DNA from: Bacteroidales bacterium
GTDB taxonomy: Bacteria; Bacteroidota; Bacteroidia; Bacteroidales; WCHB1-69
Direction: 5' to 3'
NCBI GenBank assembly: GCA_017454945.1
Contig: JAFTCA010000041.1
Span: 216,564-280,563 of the forward strand
DNA length: 64,000 bases
Part shown: positions 33,591 through 42,805 of the stretch, in pieces
How the letters are laid out: the number at the start of each line of letters is the position of its first letter
Position numbering within the stretch: the first letter of the stretch is position 1
Made by a program: the position numbers and the translations under genes
Notes under the pieces: model-generated
Database searches by the model: none
The model's input: only the letters and a program-made list of their open reading frames with translations
Told to the model about the DNA's origin: nothing

Positions 33591-34383
33591 ACACCGCAAC
33601 AGCAGCCTTGATATGCGGGTGCGGGTCGTAGTTCTCTAATGAAAAGTCCTCGTATTGGAAATCGAAAATGGATTTCACGTCGGGGTTGATTTTCATGGTG
33701 GGCAGTTTGCGCGGTTCGCGGGTGAGCTGCAGCTTCGCTTGTTCCACGTGGTTAGAGTAGATGTGAGCATCGCCGAAAGTGTGGACGAACTCCTTGGCTT
33801 TCAGGCCGCACACTTGGGCAATCATCATCAGCAGGAGCGAGTAGGAGGCAATGTTGAACGGCACGCCAAGGAAGATGTCAGCACTGCGCTGGTAGAGCTG
33901 ACACGAGATCTCGCCGTTGTTTACGTAGAACTGGAACAGTGAGTGGCACGGCGGCAAAGCCATCTTCTCAATCTCGCCCACATTCCACGCACTGACCATC
34001 AGTCGACGCGAGTTGGGGTTGGTCTTAATCTGCTCTATCAGCTCCGAAATCTGGTCGATAACATGGCCGTCGGGGGCGGTCCAGCTGCGCCACTGTTTGC
34101 CGTAAATCGGCCCCAGGTCGCCGTTTTCATCGGCCCATTCGTCCCAAATGGAGACGCCATGGTCTTTTAGATACTTGATGTTGGTGTCGCCCTGCAAAAA
34201 CCAGAGCAATTCGTATATGATGGAACGCAGGTGCAACTTCTTGGTCGTCAGGCAAGGGAAGCCGTCAGCCAAGTTAAAGCGCATCTGATAGCCAAAGACA
34301 CTGTAAGTGCCTGTGCCCGTGCGGTCGCCTTTGTAAGCGCCGTTGTCGAGCACGTGTTGTAAAAGGTCAAGGTATTGTTTCAT
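33589..34383 (-). CDS. thyA: Thymidylate synthase
   Basis: Makes dTMP from dUMP with methylenetetrahydrofolate. It has 264 residues, the same length as the E. coli enzyme, with the catalytic C146 in PPCHSLFQF, folate and phosphate contacts in [10 protein letters not shown] and [18 protein letters not shown], and C-terminal [10 protein letters not shown]. It is transcribed alone, divergent from tig, with a -7 box at 34460-34467. Confidence 0.97.
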   Translation of the reverse strand: MKQYLDLLQHVLDNGAYKGDRTGTGTYSVFGYQMRFNLADGFPCLTTKKLHLRSIIYELLWFLQGDTNIKYLKDHGVSIWDEWADENGDLGPIYGKQWRSWTAPDGHVIDQISELIEQIKTNPNSRRLMVSAWNVGEIEKMALPPCHSLFQFYVNNGEISCQLYQRSADIFLGVPFNIASYSLLLMMIAQVCGLKAKEFVHTFGDAHIYSNHVEQAKLQLTREPRKLPTMKINPDVKSIFDFQYEDFSLENYDPHPHIKAAVAV

Positions 34384-34459
34384 GAAGGGTTTGATTAGTT
34401 GTTGTGCTGCCGTTTGAACGCTCTTTGTGCCATATTTCTGACGGCAGACTATTCCATTG

Positions 34460-34467
34460 CAAAAATA
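34460..34467 (-). promoter_or_regulatory. -7 box for thyA
   Basis: CAAAAATA on the plus strand reads TATTTTTG on the minus strand, matching TAnnTTTG, about 77 bases upstream of the thyA start. Confidence 0.5.
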
Positions 34468-34586
34468 ATTCTTTTTATGCTCGTTTTTCCTTTTTGCGTT
34501 TAATTTTTATAAATAACTGAAATATAAATATTTAAGATAATTTATTCAAAGTGTAATTTTATTTGGAAACCATCGTTTTTATCGGG

Positions 34587-34617
34587 TTGTAAAATGATGA
34601 TAAATTTTGTATCTTTG
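34587..34617 (+). promoter_or_regulatory. Promoter of tig-clpP-clpX
   Basis: TATCTTTG at 34610-34617 matches TAnnTTTG, with TTGT (a -33-like box) at 34587-34590 and a 19-base spacer. It lies about 43 bases upstream of the tig start. Confidence 0.65.
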
Positions 34618-34659
34618 CAGCCGTTTTAAACTAAGAGTAAATTTTTAAAAACTAATAGA

Positions 34660-36123
34660 ATGAACATTAAAAACGAGAGGATTAACGATCAGGTTCAAGA
34701 ACTGACCATCGAAATCGGCAAGGCAGATTATTCAGAAAAAGTTGAAACCGCATTGAAAAAGTACCGTCGTACGGCGCAAGTTCCCGGCTTCCGTCAGGGT
34801 AATGCCCCTATGGGACTGATTCGTAAGATGTACGAGAAACATTGTGTGGCCGAAGAGGTTAACAACATGATGGGTGAATCGCTGTATGGCTATCTGCGCG
34901 ACAATAAACTTAACATCATGCTCGAACCGCTGCCCGTTGAGGAAAAATCACACGTTGATTTTGAAAGCGGCGACGACTTTGTCTTCACTTACGAATACGC
35001 TTTACTGCCCGAGTTCGAACTCAATCTTTCGAAATTGCCCAAAGTGAAATCGTTCAAGATTGTGGCCTCTCCTGAGGAAAAAGAGGAGTTTATCATGCAA
35101 CTTCGCAAACGTCACGGCGAGTATGTTTCTCCCGAAGAAATAGGTGAGGATGACTACATTACCGTGAAGTACGGTGAAGATAAAACCGGTTTCTTCTTTA
35201 CGAAAGACCTGAATGAGAAAGGTGCTAAATTGTTCATCGGCAAGAAGAAAGACGAACAGTTTAAAGTTAATTTCCGCGACATCTTCCTTTCAGACCAACT
35301 GCTGAGCAAGTTCTTGAAGGTGAAGGAAAGCGAACTGGAAGCCGACAACAAATACACTTATACCATTACCATTGACCTGATTGGCCGCGTGAACCCCGCC
35401 GAGCTGAATGAGGAATTCTTCAAGAAAGCTTATCCCGACGGTACCGTTAAAACCAAGGCAGAATTGGAAAAACTGGCCGCTCATCAGATTGAAGACCAAT
35501 GGAAAAACGAAAGCGATCGTCAGTTTATGAATGACGCTATCGGCATCTTGTTGGAAAACATCAAGATTAATTTCCCCGATGATTTCGTAAAACGCTATAT
35601 CCTTTATGCTCAGAAAGATCTGACAGCAGAAACGCTGGATGCCAAGTATGATGAGTATATCAAATCGTTCAAATGGCAACTGATTGAAAACAAACTGGAA
35701 AAAGAATACAACATCTCTGTAACTCAAGACGAGGTGAAGGATTTCGTTCGCCAGTTCTTTATCGCCAACTATTTCGGCAATTTCAATCCCGAAGAGGTGA
35801 AAGACCGTCTGGATTCGCTGGTTGACGACGCTCTGAAGAACAAAGAGGATGTGAAGAAGATTTACGACCAACTCTTCGACAAGAAGATTCAGGATGTGCT
35901 TTATGCTAACATGCAGAAAGAGGAAAAGAGCGGTACCTTCCACGACTTCATCGCCGAAGTGACCGGCCAGAGCCAAGAAAAGAAAGCCAAGAAGGCTGCT
36001 CCCAAGGCCAAAAAGCCCGCTGCCGACAAGGAAGTGAAAGAGGAGAAGCCTGCTGCCAAAAAGCCCGCCGAAAAGAAGCCTGCAGCTAAGAAACCCGCTG
36101 CCAAGAAAGCTACCAAAGAGTAA
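34660..36123 (+). CDS. tig: Trigger factor with Lys/Ala/Pro-rich C-terminal tail
   Basis: Ribosome-associated chaperone. The N-terminal ribosome-binding domain (about 1-115) includes the signature-like VPGFRQGNAPMGLI where E. coli has GFRxGKxP. A divergent PPIase-like domain (about 145-245) and the helical C-domain (about 250-440) follow. The last 45 or so residues are an unusual Lys-Ala-Pro repeat tail (AAPKAKKPAAD, KPAAKKPAEKKPAAKK), reminiscent of histone H1 tails, making the protein 487 residues where I expect about 450. First gene of tig-clpP-clpX. Confidence 0.93.
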   Translation: MNIKNERINDQVQELTIEIGKADYSEKVETALKKYRRTAQVPGFRQGNAPMGLIRKMYEKHCVAEEVNNMMGESLYGYLRDNKLNIMLEPLPVEEKSHVDFESGDDFVFTYEYALLPEFELNLSKLPKVKSFKIVASPEEKEEFIMQLRKRHGEYVSPEEIGEDDYITVKYGEDKTGFFFTKDLNEKGAKLFIGKKKDEQFKVNFRDIFLSDQLLSKFLKVKESELEADNKYTYTITIDLIGRVNPAELNEEFFKKAYPDGTVKTKAELEKLAAHQIEDQWKNESDRQFMNDAIGILLENIKINFPDDFVKRYILYAQKDLTAETLDAKYDEYIKSFKWQLIENKLEKEYNISVTQDEVKDFVRQFFIANYFGNFNPEEVKDRLDSLVDDALKNKEDVKKIYDQLFDKKIQDVLYANMQKEEKSGTFHDFIAEVTGQSQEKKAKKAAPKAKKPAADKEVKEEKPAAKKPAEKKPAAKKPAAKKATKE

Positions 36124-36152
36124 AACAAAAATATTTAACCTAAAGACTTTTC

Positions 36153-36842
36153 ATGATGAATATGAATAGCGAATTCAGAAATTATGCCGTTAAACACCGT
36201 GGTGTCAACGGCTTGGCCTTGGATAAATACTCTCAAGTGATGAACGACTATATTACGCCGTACATCATCGAAGAGCGCCCGATGAACATTACCCAGTTGG
36301 ACGTGTTCTCACGTTTGATGAAGGATAGAATCATCTTCTTGGGTGTGCCTATTTACGACGATGTGGCCAATATTATCCAAGCGCAGCTGCTGTTCCTCGA
36401 ATCGCAGGATTCTGAACGCGATATTCAGATTTACATGAATACGCCTGGTGGTAGCGTATATGCCGGTCTGGGTATTTACGACACGATGCAGTACATCAAG
36501 CCTGATGTGTCCACTATCTGTACGGGTATGGCCGCATCGATGGGTGCCGTGCTGCTCTGCGCCGGTACCGCTGGCAAACGCTTCGCCCTGCCGCACTCTC
36601 GTATCATGATCCATCAGCCGATGGGTGGTGCGCAAGGTCAGGCTTCCGACATCGAAATCGAAGCTCGCGAGATCCAGAAACTGAAAAAGGAACTGTACGA
36701 AATCATAGCTTACCATAGCGGTAAGGATTACGAGCAGGTGTGGAAGGATAGCGACCGCGACCACTGGATGATTGCCGCCGAAGCCAAGGAATATGGCATG
36801 ATTGACGAAGTGTTGTTGCACGATAAGAAGAAAAATGGCTAA
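36153..36842 (+). CDS. clpP: ATP-dependent Clp protease proteolytic subunit
   Basis: Barrel-forming serine protease subunit working with ClpX and ClpC. The catalytic serine is S129 in GMAASMG, the histidine H154 in [15 protein letters not shown], and the aspartate lies in the DSDRDHW segment. The 229-residue length includes a roughly 30-residue N-terminal extension or propeptide. It lies 29 bases after tig and overlaps clpX by 8 bases. Confidence 0.97.
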   Translation: MMNMNSEFRNYAVKHRGVNGLALDKYSQVMNDYITPYIIEERPMNITQLDVFSRLMKDRIIFLGVPIYDDVANIIQAQLLFLESQDSERDIQIYMNTPGGSVYAGLGIYDTMQYIKPDVSTICTGMAASMGAVLLCAGTAGKRFALPHSRIMIHQPMGGAQGQASDIEIEAREIQKLKKELYEIIAYHSGKDYEQVWKDSDRDHWMIAAEAKEYGMIDEVLLHDKKKNG

Positions 36843-38067
36843 GAAAGATTCTTCCAATAAAAGCCGTTGTGATTTCTGTGGTAGGTCTTTGCCCGAGGAT
36901 CAACTGATTCACGGGTTGGGTGCCGCCATTTGCACAGATTGTGTGGATGCCGTGAATGAGGTGATGGCCGAATTTCGCGAGCGCGAGCAGCAGAAGGCCA
37001 AGAATTTCTCCCTCAAGTTGCTGAAGCCGCACGAAATCAAAGCCAAACTCGACGAGTATGTCATTGGTCAGGACGAGGCCAAGAAGGTGATTTCGGTCGC
37101 CGTCTATAATCACTACAAGCGTATTTTGTATGCTCGCAACGACCAGCGCGATGTGGAGCTCGACAAGTCGAACATCATCCTGGTGGGCGAGACGGGCACT
37201 GGTAAAACTTTGATTGCCAGAACGATTGCAAAATTGCTCGATGTGCCTTTCTGTATTGCCGACGCCACCGTTTTCACCGAAGCTGGCTATGTGGGCGAGG
37301 ATGTGGAAAGTATCCTTACCCGCTTGTTGCAGGCCGCCGACTACGATGTGGCCCGCGCCGAACAGGGTATCGTCTTCATTGATGAAATAGACAAGATTGC
37401 TCGCAAAGGAGCTGACAATCCGTCCATTACACGTGATGTGTCGGGCGAAGGCGTGCAACAGTCGCTGCTCAAGTTGCTGGAAGGGGCGTTGGTGAACGTG
37501 CCGCCACAAGGTGGTCGTAAGCACCCCGAGCAGAAGTTCACCGTGGTGAATACGCAGAACATACTCTTCATCGCCAGCGGTGCTTTCAACAGCATCGAGA
37601 AGATTATCGGCGAGCGTATGAATACTAACATGATTGGCTATAATCAGAAGAAGCAGTTTATTGATAAGAACAACCTTATCCAATATATCTCTCCGCAGGA
37701 TATCAAGACTTTCGGCTTGATTCCTGAGTTGTGCGGCCGTTTCCCTGTGATCACTCACATGAACCCGCTGTCACCTGAGGACTTGAAACGTATTTTGAAA
37801 GAACCAAAGAATGCGTTGGTTAAGCAGTACGAGCGCCTCTTTGAACTGGATGGTATCCAGCTTACTTTTGCCGAAGACGCTTTGGATTACATTGTGCAGA
37901 AAGCCGTCGAACTGAAGTTGGGTGCGCGTGGCTTGCGTTCCATTATCGAGAAGATTATGACCAATGCCATGTACGAATTTCCCTCTTCAAAGAAAAAGAG
38001 CATTACGATTACAAAAGAATATGCCCAAACCGAGTTTGAGCATTCCATTTTTTCTTACGTAGATTAA
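36835..38067 (+). CDS. clpX: ATP-dependent Clp protease ATPase subunit ClpX
   Basis: AAA+ unfoldase of 410 residues. The N-terminal zinc-binding domain has C12, C15, C33 and C36 (CDFC..CTDC). The AAA+ module has Walker A GETGTGKT, Walker B VFIDEID, the pore loop GYVGED and sensor-2 GARGLRS. I chose ATG 36835, which overlaps the clpP stop by 8 bases and gives the normal MAKK start; the upstream in-frame start at 36802 lies well inside clpP. Ends the tig-clpP-clpX operon at a strong terminator. Confidence 0.97.
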   Translation: MAKKDSSNKSRCDFCGRSLPEDQLIHGLGAAICTDCVDAVNEVMAEFREREQQKAKNFSLKLLKPHEIKAKLDEYVIGQDEAKKVISVAVYNHYKRILYARNDQRDVELDKSNIILVGETGTGKTLIARTIAKLLDVPFCIADATVFTEAGYVGEDVESILTRLLQAADYDVARAEQGIVFIDEIDKIARKGADNPSITRDVSGEGVQQSLLKLLEGALVNVPPQGGRKHPEQKFTVVNTQNILFIASGAFNSIEKIIGERMNTNMIGYNQKKQFIDKNNLIQYISPQDIKTFGLIPELCGRFPVITHMNPLSPEDLKRILKEPKNALVKQYERLFELDGIQLTFAEDALDYIVQKAVELKLGARGLRSIIEKIMTNAMYEFPSSKKKSITITKEYAQTEFEHSIFSYVD

Positions 38068-38095
38068 AAAAAAAGAGGCGTTTAAGCCTCTTTTT
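38066..38095. terminator. Bidirectional terminator between clpX and glmM
   Basis: Stem AAAAAGAGGC / GCCTCTTTTT with a 6-base loop, A-run on one side and T-run on the other, placed between convergent genes. Confidence 0.88.
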
Positions 38096-39487
38096 TTATT
38101 TGTTCAGATATTCACGAATGTCGTTGATGATTTTCTGTGCCAGAAAGTCGGCCGAGCTGCTGTTGTCGGCCTCGGCGTAGATACGGATGATGGGCTCCGT
38201 ATTGGACGGGCGCAGGTGTACCCAGCGATCGCTAAAGTCGATCTTAACACCGTCAATGGTATTTATTTCATACTGAGCATATTGCTCTGCGATATGATGT
38301 AGGATGTCTTTCACTGACATGTCGGGCGACAGTTCGATCTTGTTTTTCGAAATGACATATTGTGGGTATTGGTTGCGGATGGCTTGGCAGCCTTTGCCTG
38401 AGGTGGCCATGTACGACAGGAAGAGGGCGATGCCCACCAGTGCGTCGCGGCCATAGTGCAGTGCGGGGTAGATGACGCCGCCATTGCCTTCACCGCCGAT
38501 GATGGCGTTGGTCTCTTTCATCTTGGCCACTACATTGACTTCGCCCACGGCGGCGGCGTTGTAGTCAACACCGTACTTGTTGCTGATGTCGCGGAGGGCG
38601 CGGGTAGAGGAGAGGTTCGAGACGGTATTGCCCTTGGTGTGTTGCAGCACGTAGTCGGCTACCGATACCAGCGTATATTCCTCGCCGAACATATTGCCGT
38701 TCTCGGTCAGGATGGCGAGGCGGTCCACGTCAGGGTCAACCACAAAGCCAACGTCGAAATTACCTTTTTGCATGGTGTTGGCAATGTCGTGAAGATGTTC
38801 GGGCAGTGGCTCGGGGTTGTGCGGGAAAATGCCGGTCGGCTCGCCGTACAAGGTGGTCACCTTCTTTACGCCCAAGCGTTCCAGCAGTCGCGGCAATGCC
38901 AAACCGCCCGTCGAGTTGACACAGTCGAGGGCCACGGAGAAGTTGGCGGCCTCAATGGCTTTGGTGTCAACCAATTCCAATTCGAGAATGCGGTCTATAT
39001 GGTCGTCAATGGCGCGGTTGTAGGTTTGGTACGAGCCCAGATGGTTGATGGTGGCATATTCAAAGTCTTGGTTTTCGGCCAGTTCGAGCAACTGTTGCCC
39101 TTCGGCGGCCGAGATGAACTCGCCCTTGGCGTTGAGCAGCTTGAGGGCGTTCCACTGCATAGGGTTGTGACTGGCAGTCAAGATGATACCGCCGTCGGCA
39201 TGCATATGTATCACGCTCATCTCCACGGTGGGGGTGGTCGATAGGCCGATGTCGGTGACATGGACACCCAAACTTTGCAAGGTGGCGCAGACCAGGTTGT
39301 TAATCATGCTGCCCGACACGCGCGCATCGCGGCCTACTACAATGTGGTATTCATCTTTTGGGGTTGATTGGGATAGGAAAGAAACGTAAGCCGATACGAA
39401 CTTGACAACGTCGATGGGCGTAAGGTTGTCGCCGGTCTTACCTCCAATTGTTCCTCTGATGCCTGAAATTGATTTGATAAGGGTCAT
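38096..39487 (-). CDS. glmM: Phosphoglucosamine mutase (alpha-D-phosphohexomutase)
   Basis: Interconverts glucosamine-6-P and glucosamine-1-P for UDP-GlcNAc synthesis; a related phosphoglucomutase role cannot be excluded. The phospho-serine is S106 in LTASHNPMQWNALK. The metal loop is DPDVDRLAI, the sugar loop GGEGNGGVIYP and the phosphate loop RPSNTEPIIRIYAE. Its 463 residues fit the family. It is convergent with clpX at a shared terminator, and a composite repeat lies just upstream of its start. Confidence 0.88.
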   Translation of the reverse strand: MTLIKSISGIRGTIGGKTGDNLTPIDVVKFVSAYVSFLSQSTPKDEYHIVVGRDARVSGSMINNLVCATLQSLGVHVTDIGLSTTPTVEMSVIHMHADGGIILTASHNPMQWNALKLLNAKGEFISAAEGQQLLELAENQDFEYATINHLGSYQTYNRAIDDHIDRILELELVDTKAIEAANFSVALDCVNSTGGLALPRLLERLGVKKVTTLYGEPTGIFPHNPEPLPEHLHDIANTMQKGNFDVGFVVDPDVDRLAILTENGNMFGEEYTLVSVADYVLQHTKGNTVSNLSSTRALRDISNKYGVDYNAAAVGEVNVVAKMKETNAIIGGEGNGGVIYPALHYGRDALVGIALFLSYMATSGKGCQAIRNQYPQYVISKNKIELSPDMSVKDILHHIAEQYAQYEINTIDGVKIDFSDRWVHLRPSNTEPIIRIYAEADNSSSADFLAQKIINDIREYLNK

Positions 39488-39530
39488 GGGTTGGTTGTTG
39501 AAATGTTGAAGTGAGTAGTGAATAGTGAGA

Positions 39531-39623
39531 AGTGAAGGATGAAAGTTGAGAATTGTTGATTGTTGAAGTGTTGTAGAAGAGACGCACGGCCGGGCGTCTG
39601 TACTTTATTTTTTCTGTTTTTGA
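39531..39623. repeat. Composite intergenic repeat, copy B
   Basis: A near-identical partner (one mismatch in 93 bases) of 32378-32470, same orientation. Its palindrome at 39581-39598 carries the mismatch (GGGCGTC instead of GTGCGTC). Confidence 0.85.
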
Positions 39624-39703
39624 ATTTTGAATTCTGATTTTTGAATTTTATTTGTTCTCTGTTCTTTGTTCTTTGAATTCTGAATTTTGAATTCTGAATT
39701 TGA
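39624..39703. repeat. GAATTC-type 3'-flank repeat
   Basis: Repeated TTTGAATTCTGAATTTTGAATTC and TTTGTTCTCTGTTCTTTGTTC units in the gap 3' of the barrel-like protein gene. Similar sequence lies at 2402-2433, 32466-32512 and, inverted, at 63974-64000. Confidence 0.7.
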
Positions 39704-39705
39704 TT

Positions 39706-40371
39706 TCAGTTCTTCGTGACGGCAGTTCCGCCTAATCTAAATTCTATACCTAATTGCAGTTGTAGGTCGAAATAGCCCTTCTTGAACACGGGTTCGACGT
39801 TCGGGCGGTCCACCTTATAATGCAGTGGGATAAGGTAGGCGGGGATGACATGGATGCCAATGCGGAAAAAGTCTCGCTGCCCCAGTTTGATCTGGAAGCT
39901 GCCCACAGGACCGATACTGAGCATGTCGCCACGGTGGGTTTCAATGTAGTAGCCGCTCGTGTCACTGTTGAACGAGTCGATCTCTTTGACGCTGTTATAG
40001 GCAATGTCGCCACCCAAACGGAGGACGAAATGTGGATTCTTGAAATTAAAGACATACAATGCCGACAGGCCGATCTTGTGACGTGAATACTTCAGTTGGC
40101 TGCCATAAACCACCTGGGCGGTCTTGTATTGGCTGTAGTCGTAATTGATTTGAAAATCCACATTTTTTACCCATTCATCCACAATGAACGAGCCGCCGCC
40201 GCCCCACGAGCGGTTGGCCAGGTTGTAATTGCCGAAATCCTTGCTGACATGGGCTTCAATGCGTTGGGCATAGAGGTGTCCCATACCAAAAAGTATCAGA
40301 AGAAACAGCAGGATGCCGTTTCTTCTGATGGTATTAACAAGTTGAAAATAAGTTTTCTTGTCGTTTTTCAT
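39706..40371 (-). CDS. Predicted outer-membrane beta-barrel-like protein, unknown
   Basis: A 221-residue exported protein. A hydrophobic signal segment (about 17-36, ending HLYAQ) is followed by alternating hydrophobic/aromatic strands and a C-terminal strand QLQLGIEFRLGG, typical of small outer-membrane barrels. I do not recognise a family beyond resemblance to conserved Bacteroidales outer-membrane proteins. It lies 3 bases downstream of gcvT and is probably cotranscribed. Confidence 0.65.
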   Translation of the reverse strand: MKNDKKTYFQLVNTIRRNGILLFLLILFGMGHLYAQRIEAHVSKDFGNYNLANRSWGGGGSFIVDEWVKNVDFQINYDYSQYKTAQVVYGSQLKYSRHKIGLSALYVFNFKNPHFVLRLGGDIAYNSVKEIDSFNSDTSGYYIETHRGDMLSIGPVGSFQIKLGQRDFFRIGIHVIPAYLIPLHYKVDRPNVEPVFKKGYFDLQLQLGIEFRLGGTAVTKN

Positions 40372-40374
40372 TGA

Positions 40375-41466
40375 TTATCCTTTGTAAAAGGGCATTTTTA
40401 CTACAACAGCCTTCACCAGCTTTTCGCGAATCTTGATGTAGATTTCGGTGCCGATTTTGGCGTGTTCGATGTTAACCCAAGCGGTACCTACCGACTTGTT
40501 GATGGAGGGACCGAAGGTGCCGGAGCGTACAATGCCGATGTGGTTGCCTTCAGCATCGCAAACTTCATATTCCAAACGAGGAATACCACGGTCAATCATT
40601 TCAAAACCAACGAGTTTGCGTTTCAGGCCATCGGCTTTCAGCTTCAGCATGTAATCTTTGTCGATGAAGTCTTTGTTGTCGTTGAATTTGGTAATCCAAC
40701 CCAAACCGGCTTCAATGGGGCAGATGGTGTCGTCAATTTCGTGACCATAGAGGCAGAAGCCCATTTCGAGACGCAGGGTGTCGCGGGCGCCGAGGCCGAT
40801 GGGTTTGATATCGAATTCCTTGCCTGCTTCAAAAACGGCGTCCCAAATCTTGTGGGCGTCTTCGTTCTTGAAATAGATTTCGCAACCACCTGAACCAGTG
40901 TAACCTGTAGTTGAGAAGATGACATTGGGCACACCAGCGAAGGTGATGGTCTTGGTGGTGTAGTATTCCATATCCTCAACCGAAGCGTCGGTCAGTTTCT
41001 GCATGGCTTTGAGAGCCAAGGGGCCCTGAACGGCCAGCTGTGAAATCTGCTCGGAGATGTTGGCGATGTCGGCGCCGAACTTCTCGTTCTGCTTGCTAAC
41101 CCAAGCCCAGTCTTTGTCGATATTGGCAGCGTTCACTACCAGCAGGTAGTCTTCCTCGCCCAGTTCGTAAACCAGGAGGTCGTCAACGATGCCGCCCTTG
41201 CCATTGGGGAAGCAGGAGTATTGTACTTTGCCAGGATAGAGGGCTGCTACATCGTTCGAGGTGATGTATTGCAGAAGAGCCAATGCCTTGGGACCTTTAA
41301 CGGTAAATTCGCCCATGTGCGAAACGTCGAAAACGCCGACTTTGCTTCTAACGTGTAGGTGTTCAGCGGTAACGCCTTCGTATTGCACAGGCATCCAGAA
41401 GCCTGCAAATTCAACCATCTTGGCACCTAATTTCTCGTGTGTTTCTTTGAAAATGGTAGTTTTCAT
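40375..41466 (-). CDS. gcvT: Aminomethyltransferase, T protein of the glycine cleavage system
   Basis: Transfers the methylene group from aminomethyl-lipoyl H protein to tetrahydrofolate. It has 363 residues with GVFDVSHMGEF, VQGPLALKAM, STTGYTGSGGCEIYF, GLGARDTLRLEMG and the C-terminal SGTFGPSINKSVG region, all typical of GcvT. The other glycine cleavage genes are not in the window. The -7 box at 41510 gives a leader of about 35 bases, too short for a glycine riboswitch. Confidence 0.96.
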   Translation of the reverse strand: MKTTIFKETHEKLGAKMVEFAGFWMPVQYEGVTAEHLHVRSKVGVFDVSHMGEFTVKGPKALALLQYITSNDVAALYPGKVQYSCFPNGKGGIVDDLLVYELGEEDYLLVVNAANIDKDWAWVSKQNEKFGADIANISEQISQLAVQGPLALKAMQKLTDASVEDMEYYTTKTITFAGVPNVIFSTTGYTGSGGCEIYFKNEDAHKIWDAVFEAGKEFDIKPIGLGARDTLRLEMGFCLYGHEIDDTICPIEAGLGWITKFNDNKDFIDKDYMLKLKADGLKRKLVGFEMIDRGIPRLEYEVCDAEGNHIGIVRSGTFGPSINKSVGTAWVNIEHAKIGTEIYIKIREKLVKAVVVKMPFYKG

Positions 41467-41509
41467 AATCTGTTATAATTTAATGATGAATATTGCATAA
41501 AAGAAAACG

Positions 41510-41517
41510 CAAAGGTA
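41510..41517 (-). promoter_or_regulatory. -7 box for gcvT
   Basis: CAAAGGTA on the plus strand reads TACCTTTG on the minus strand, matching TAnnTTTG, 44 bases upstream of the gcvT start. It is divergent from the dnaX box TACCTTTG at 41587. Confidence 0.6.
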
Positions 41518-41586
41518 CAAAAAATGTTGAATTCAAGAATGGTTTGTTTGTTGATTTTTTCTCTTTCTACATTCAAAAATTATTGT

Positions 41587-41594
41587 TACCTTTG
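41587..41594 (+). promoter_or_regulatory. -7 box for dnaX
   Basis: TACCTTTG matches TAnnTTTG, about 66 bases upstream of the dnaX ATG. No clear -33 element. Confidence 0.55.
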
Positions 41595-41659
41595 CCATTT
41601 GGATTTTGGCGACGTGTTTTGTCGCCAATTCGAGTGTTAACCTTCTTTGATATAGAATT

Positions 41660-42805
41660 ATGGATAATTTTATTGTTTCAGCGCGTAAATATCGTCCTTC
41701 AACGTTCAGATCGGTAGTAGGGCAGGAAGCTATTACGGCAACATTGAAAAATGCAATTAAAAACCAGCAGGTAGCGCAGGCATTTCTCTTCTGCGGTCCC
41801 CGTGGTGTGGGCAAAACCACTTGCGCCCGTATCTTCGCCAAGGCGCTAAACTGCCAGCATCTGACCGCCGACTTTGAGCCGTGCAATGAGTGCGACTCCT
41901 GTAAGTCGTTCAACGAATCTTCTTCGTTCAATGTGTATGAGCTGGACGCCGCCTCTAACAACTCGGTGGATGATATCCGTGCGCTAGTGGATCAGGTGCG
42001 CATTGCGCCGCAAGGCAATGCCAAGTATAAGGTCTATATCATCGACGAGGTTCACATGCTCTCGCAACAGGCCTTCAACGCCTTCCTCAAGACGCTGGAA
42101 GAACCGCCTGCATACGCCAAGTTTATCCTCGCAACAACTGAAAAACATAAGATTATTCCTACCATCTTGTCGCGTTGTCAAGTGTATGATTTTAAGCGTA
42201 TTGGCGATAATGACATTATCAAGCACTTGCAGTATGTTGCTTCGCAGGAACATGTGGAAGCTGATGAAGATGCTCTGCGTATGGTTGCTTCCAAAGCCGA
42301 CGGCGCCCTCCGCGATGCCCTCTCCATTTTCGACCAGCTGGTCAGCTTCACGGGAAGCAAAATCACATACGCCCAGGCCGCCGAGAACCTCAATGTGTTG
42401 GATGTTGACAATTACTTCAAGATGACATCCTACCTCTTCAGCGAGGACCAGTCGGCCGCGTTGCTGCTGCTGGACCAGATTCTGACCAAGGGCTTCGATG
42501 GCCAGTACTTCATTTCGGGCTTGGCATCCCATTTTCGCAATCTGTTAATGGCTCAAAATCAGCCTACTGTACAGCTGATGCCCGTGTCGGAAAGTGTTAA
42601 GCAGAAATTCTTGCAACAGGCCAAAATCTTGAATCCCTCGCTCTTGCTGCGCGCTTTGACCATTGCCAACGACTGCGACTTTAACTATAAGTCTTCCAAT
42701 AACAAACGCCTGTCTATCGAGGTGGCACTGCTGCAAATCAATGCCAACTTCCGTTACATGCAAAGCAAGGCTGTCAGGCAATCACGGGAGCAGTCAACCA
42801 GATAA
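41660..42805 (+). CDS. dnaX: DNA polymerase III gamma/tau, N-terminal (gamma-like) part
   Basis: Clamp-loader ATPase. This frame encodes 381 residues: YRPSTFRSVVGQE start, Walker A GPRGVGKT (near 46-53), a four-Cys zinc module (C64 to CDSC), Walker B IIDEVHML, the sensor region, and collar domain III ending near 370. It stops at 42803-42805, just past domain III, close to where the short gamma form of E. coli ends. The tau-specific remainder follows in the +1 frame. Either dnaX is expressed as gamma plus a frameshifted tau, or the sequence has an indel. Confidence 0.9.
   Translation: MDNFIVSARKYRPSTFRSVVGQEAITATLKNAIKNQQVAQAFLFCGPRGVGKTTCARIFAKALNCQHLTADFEPCNECDSCKSFNESSSFNVYELDAASNNSVDDIRALVDQVRIAPQGNAKYKVYIIDEVHMLSQQAFNAFLKTLEEPPAYAKFILATTEKHKIIPTILSRCQVYDFKRIGDNDIIKHLQYVASQEHVEADEDALRMVASKADGALRDALSIFDQLVSFTGSKITYAQAAENLNVLDVDNYFKMTSYLFSEDQSAALLLLDQILTKGFDGQYFISGLASHFRNLLMAQNQPTVQLMPVSESVKQKFLQQAKILNPSLLLRALTIANDCDFNYKSSNNKRLSIEVALLQINANFRYMQSKAVRQSREQSTR

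Noticed and set aside
36703..37758. 351-residue minus-strand open frame
   Set aside because: Antisense to clpP/clpX, both certain genes. The open frame is a by-product of their codon use.
41467..41520. Glycine riboswitch upstream of gcvT
   Set aside because: The promoter box leaves only about 35 bases of leader, too short for any known glycine aptamer.
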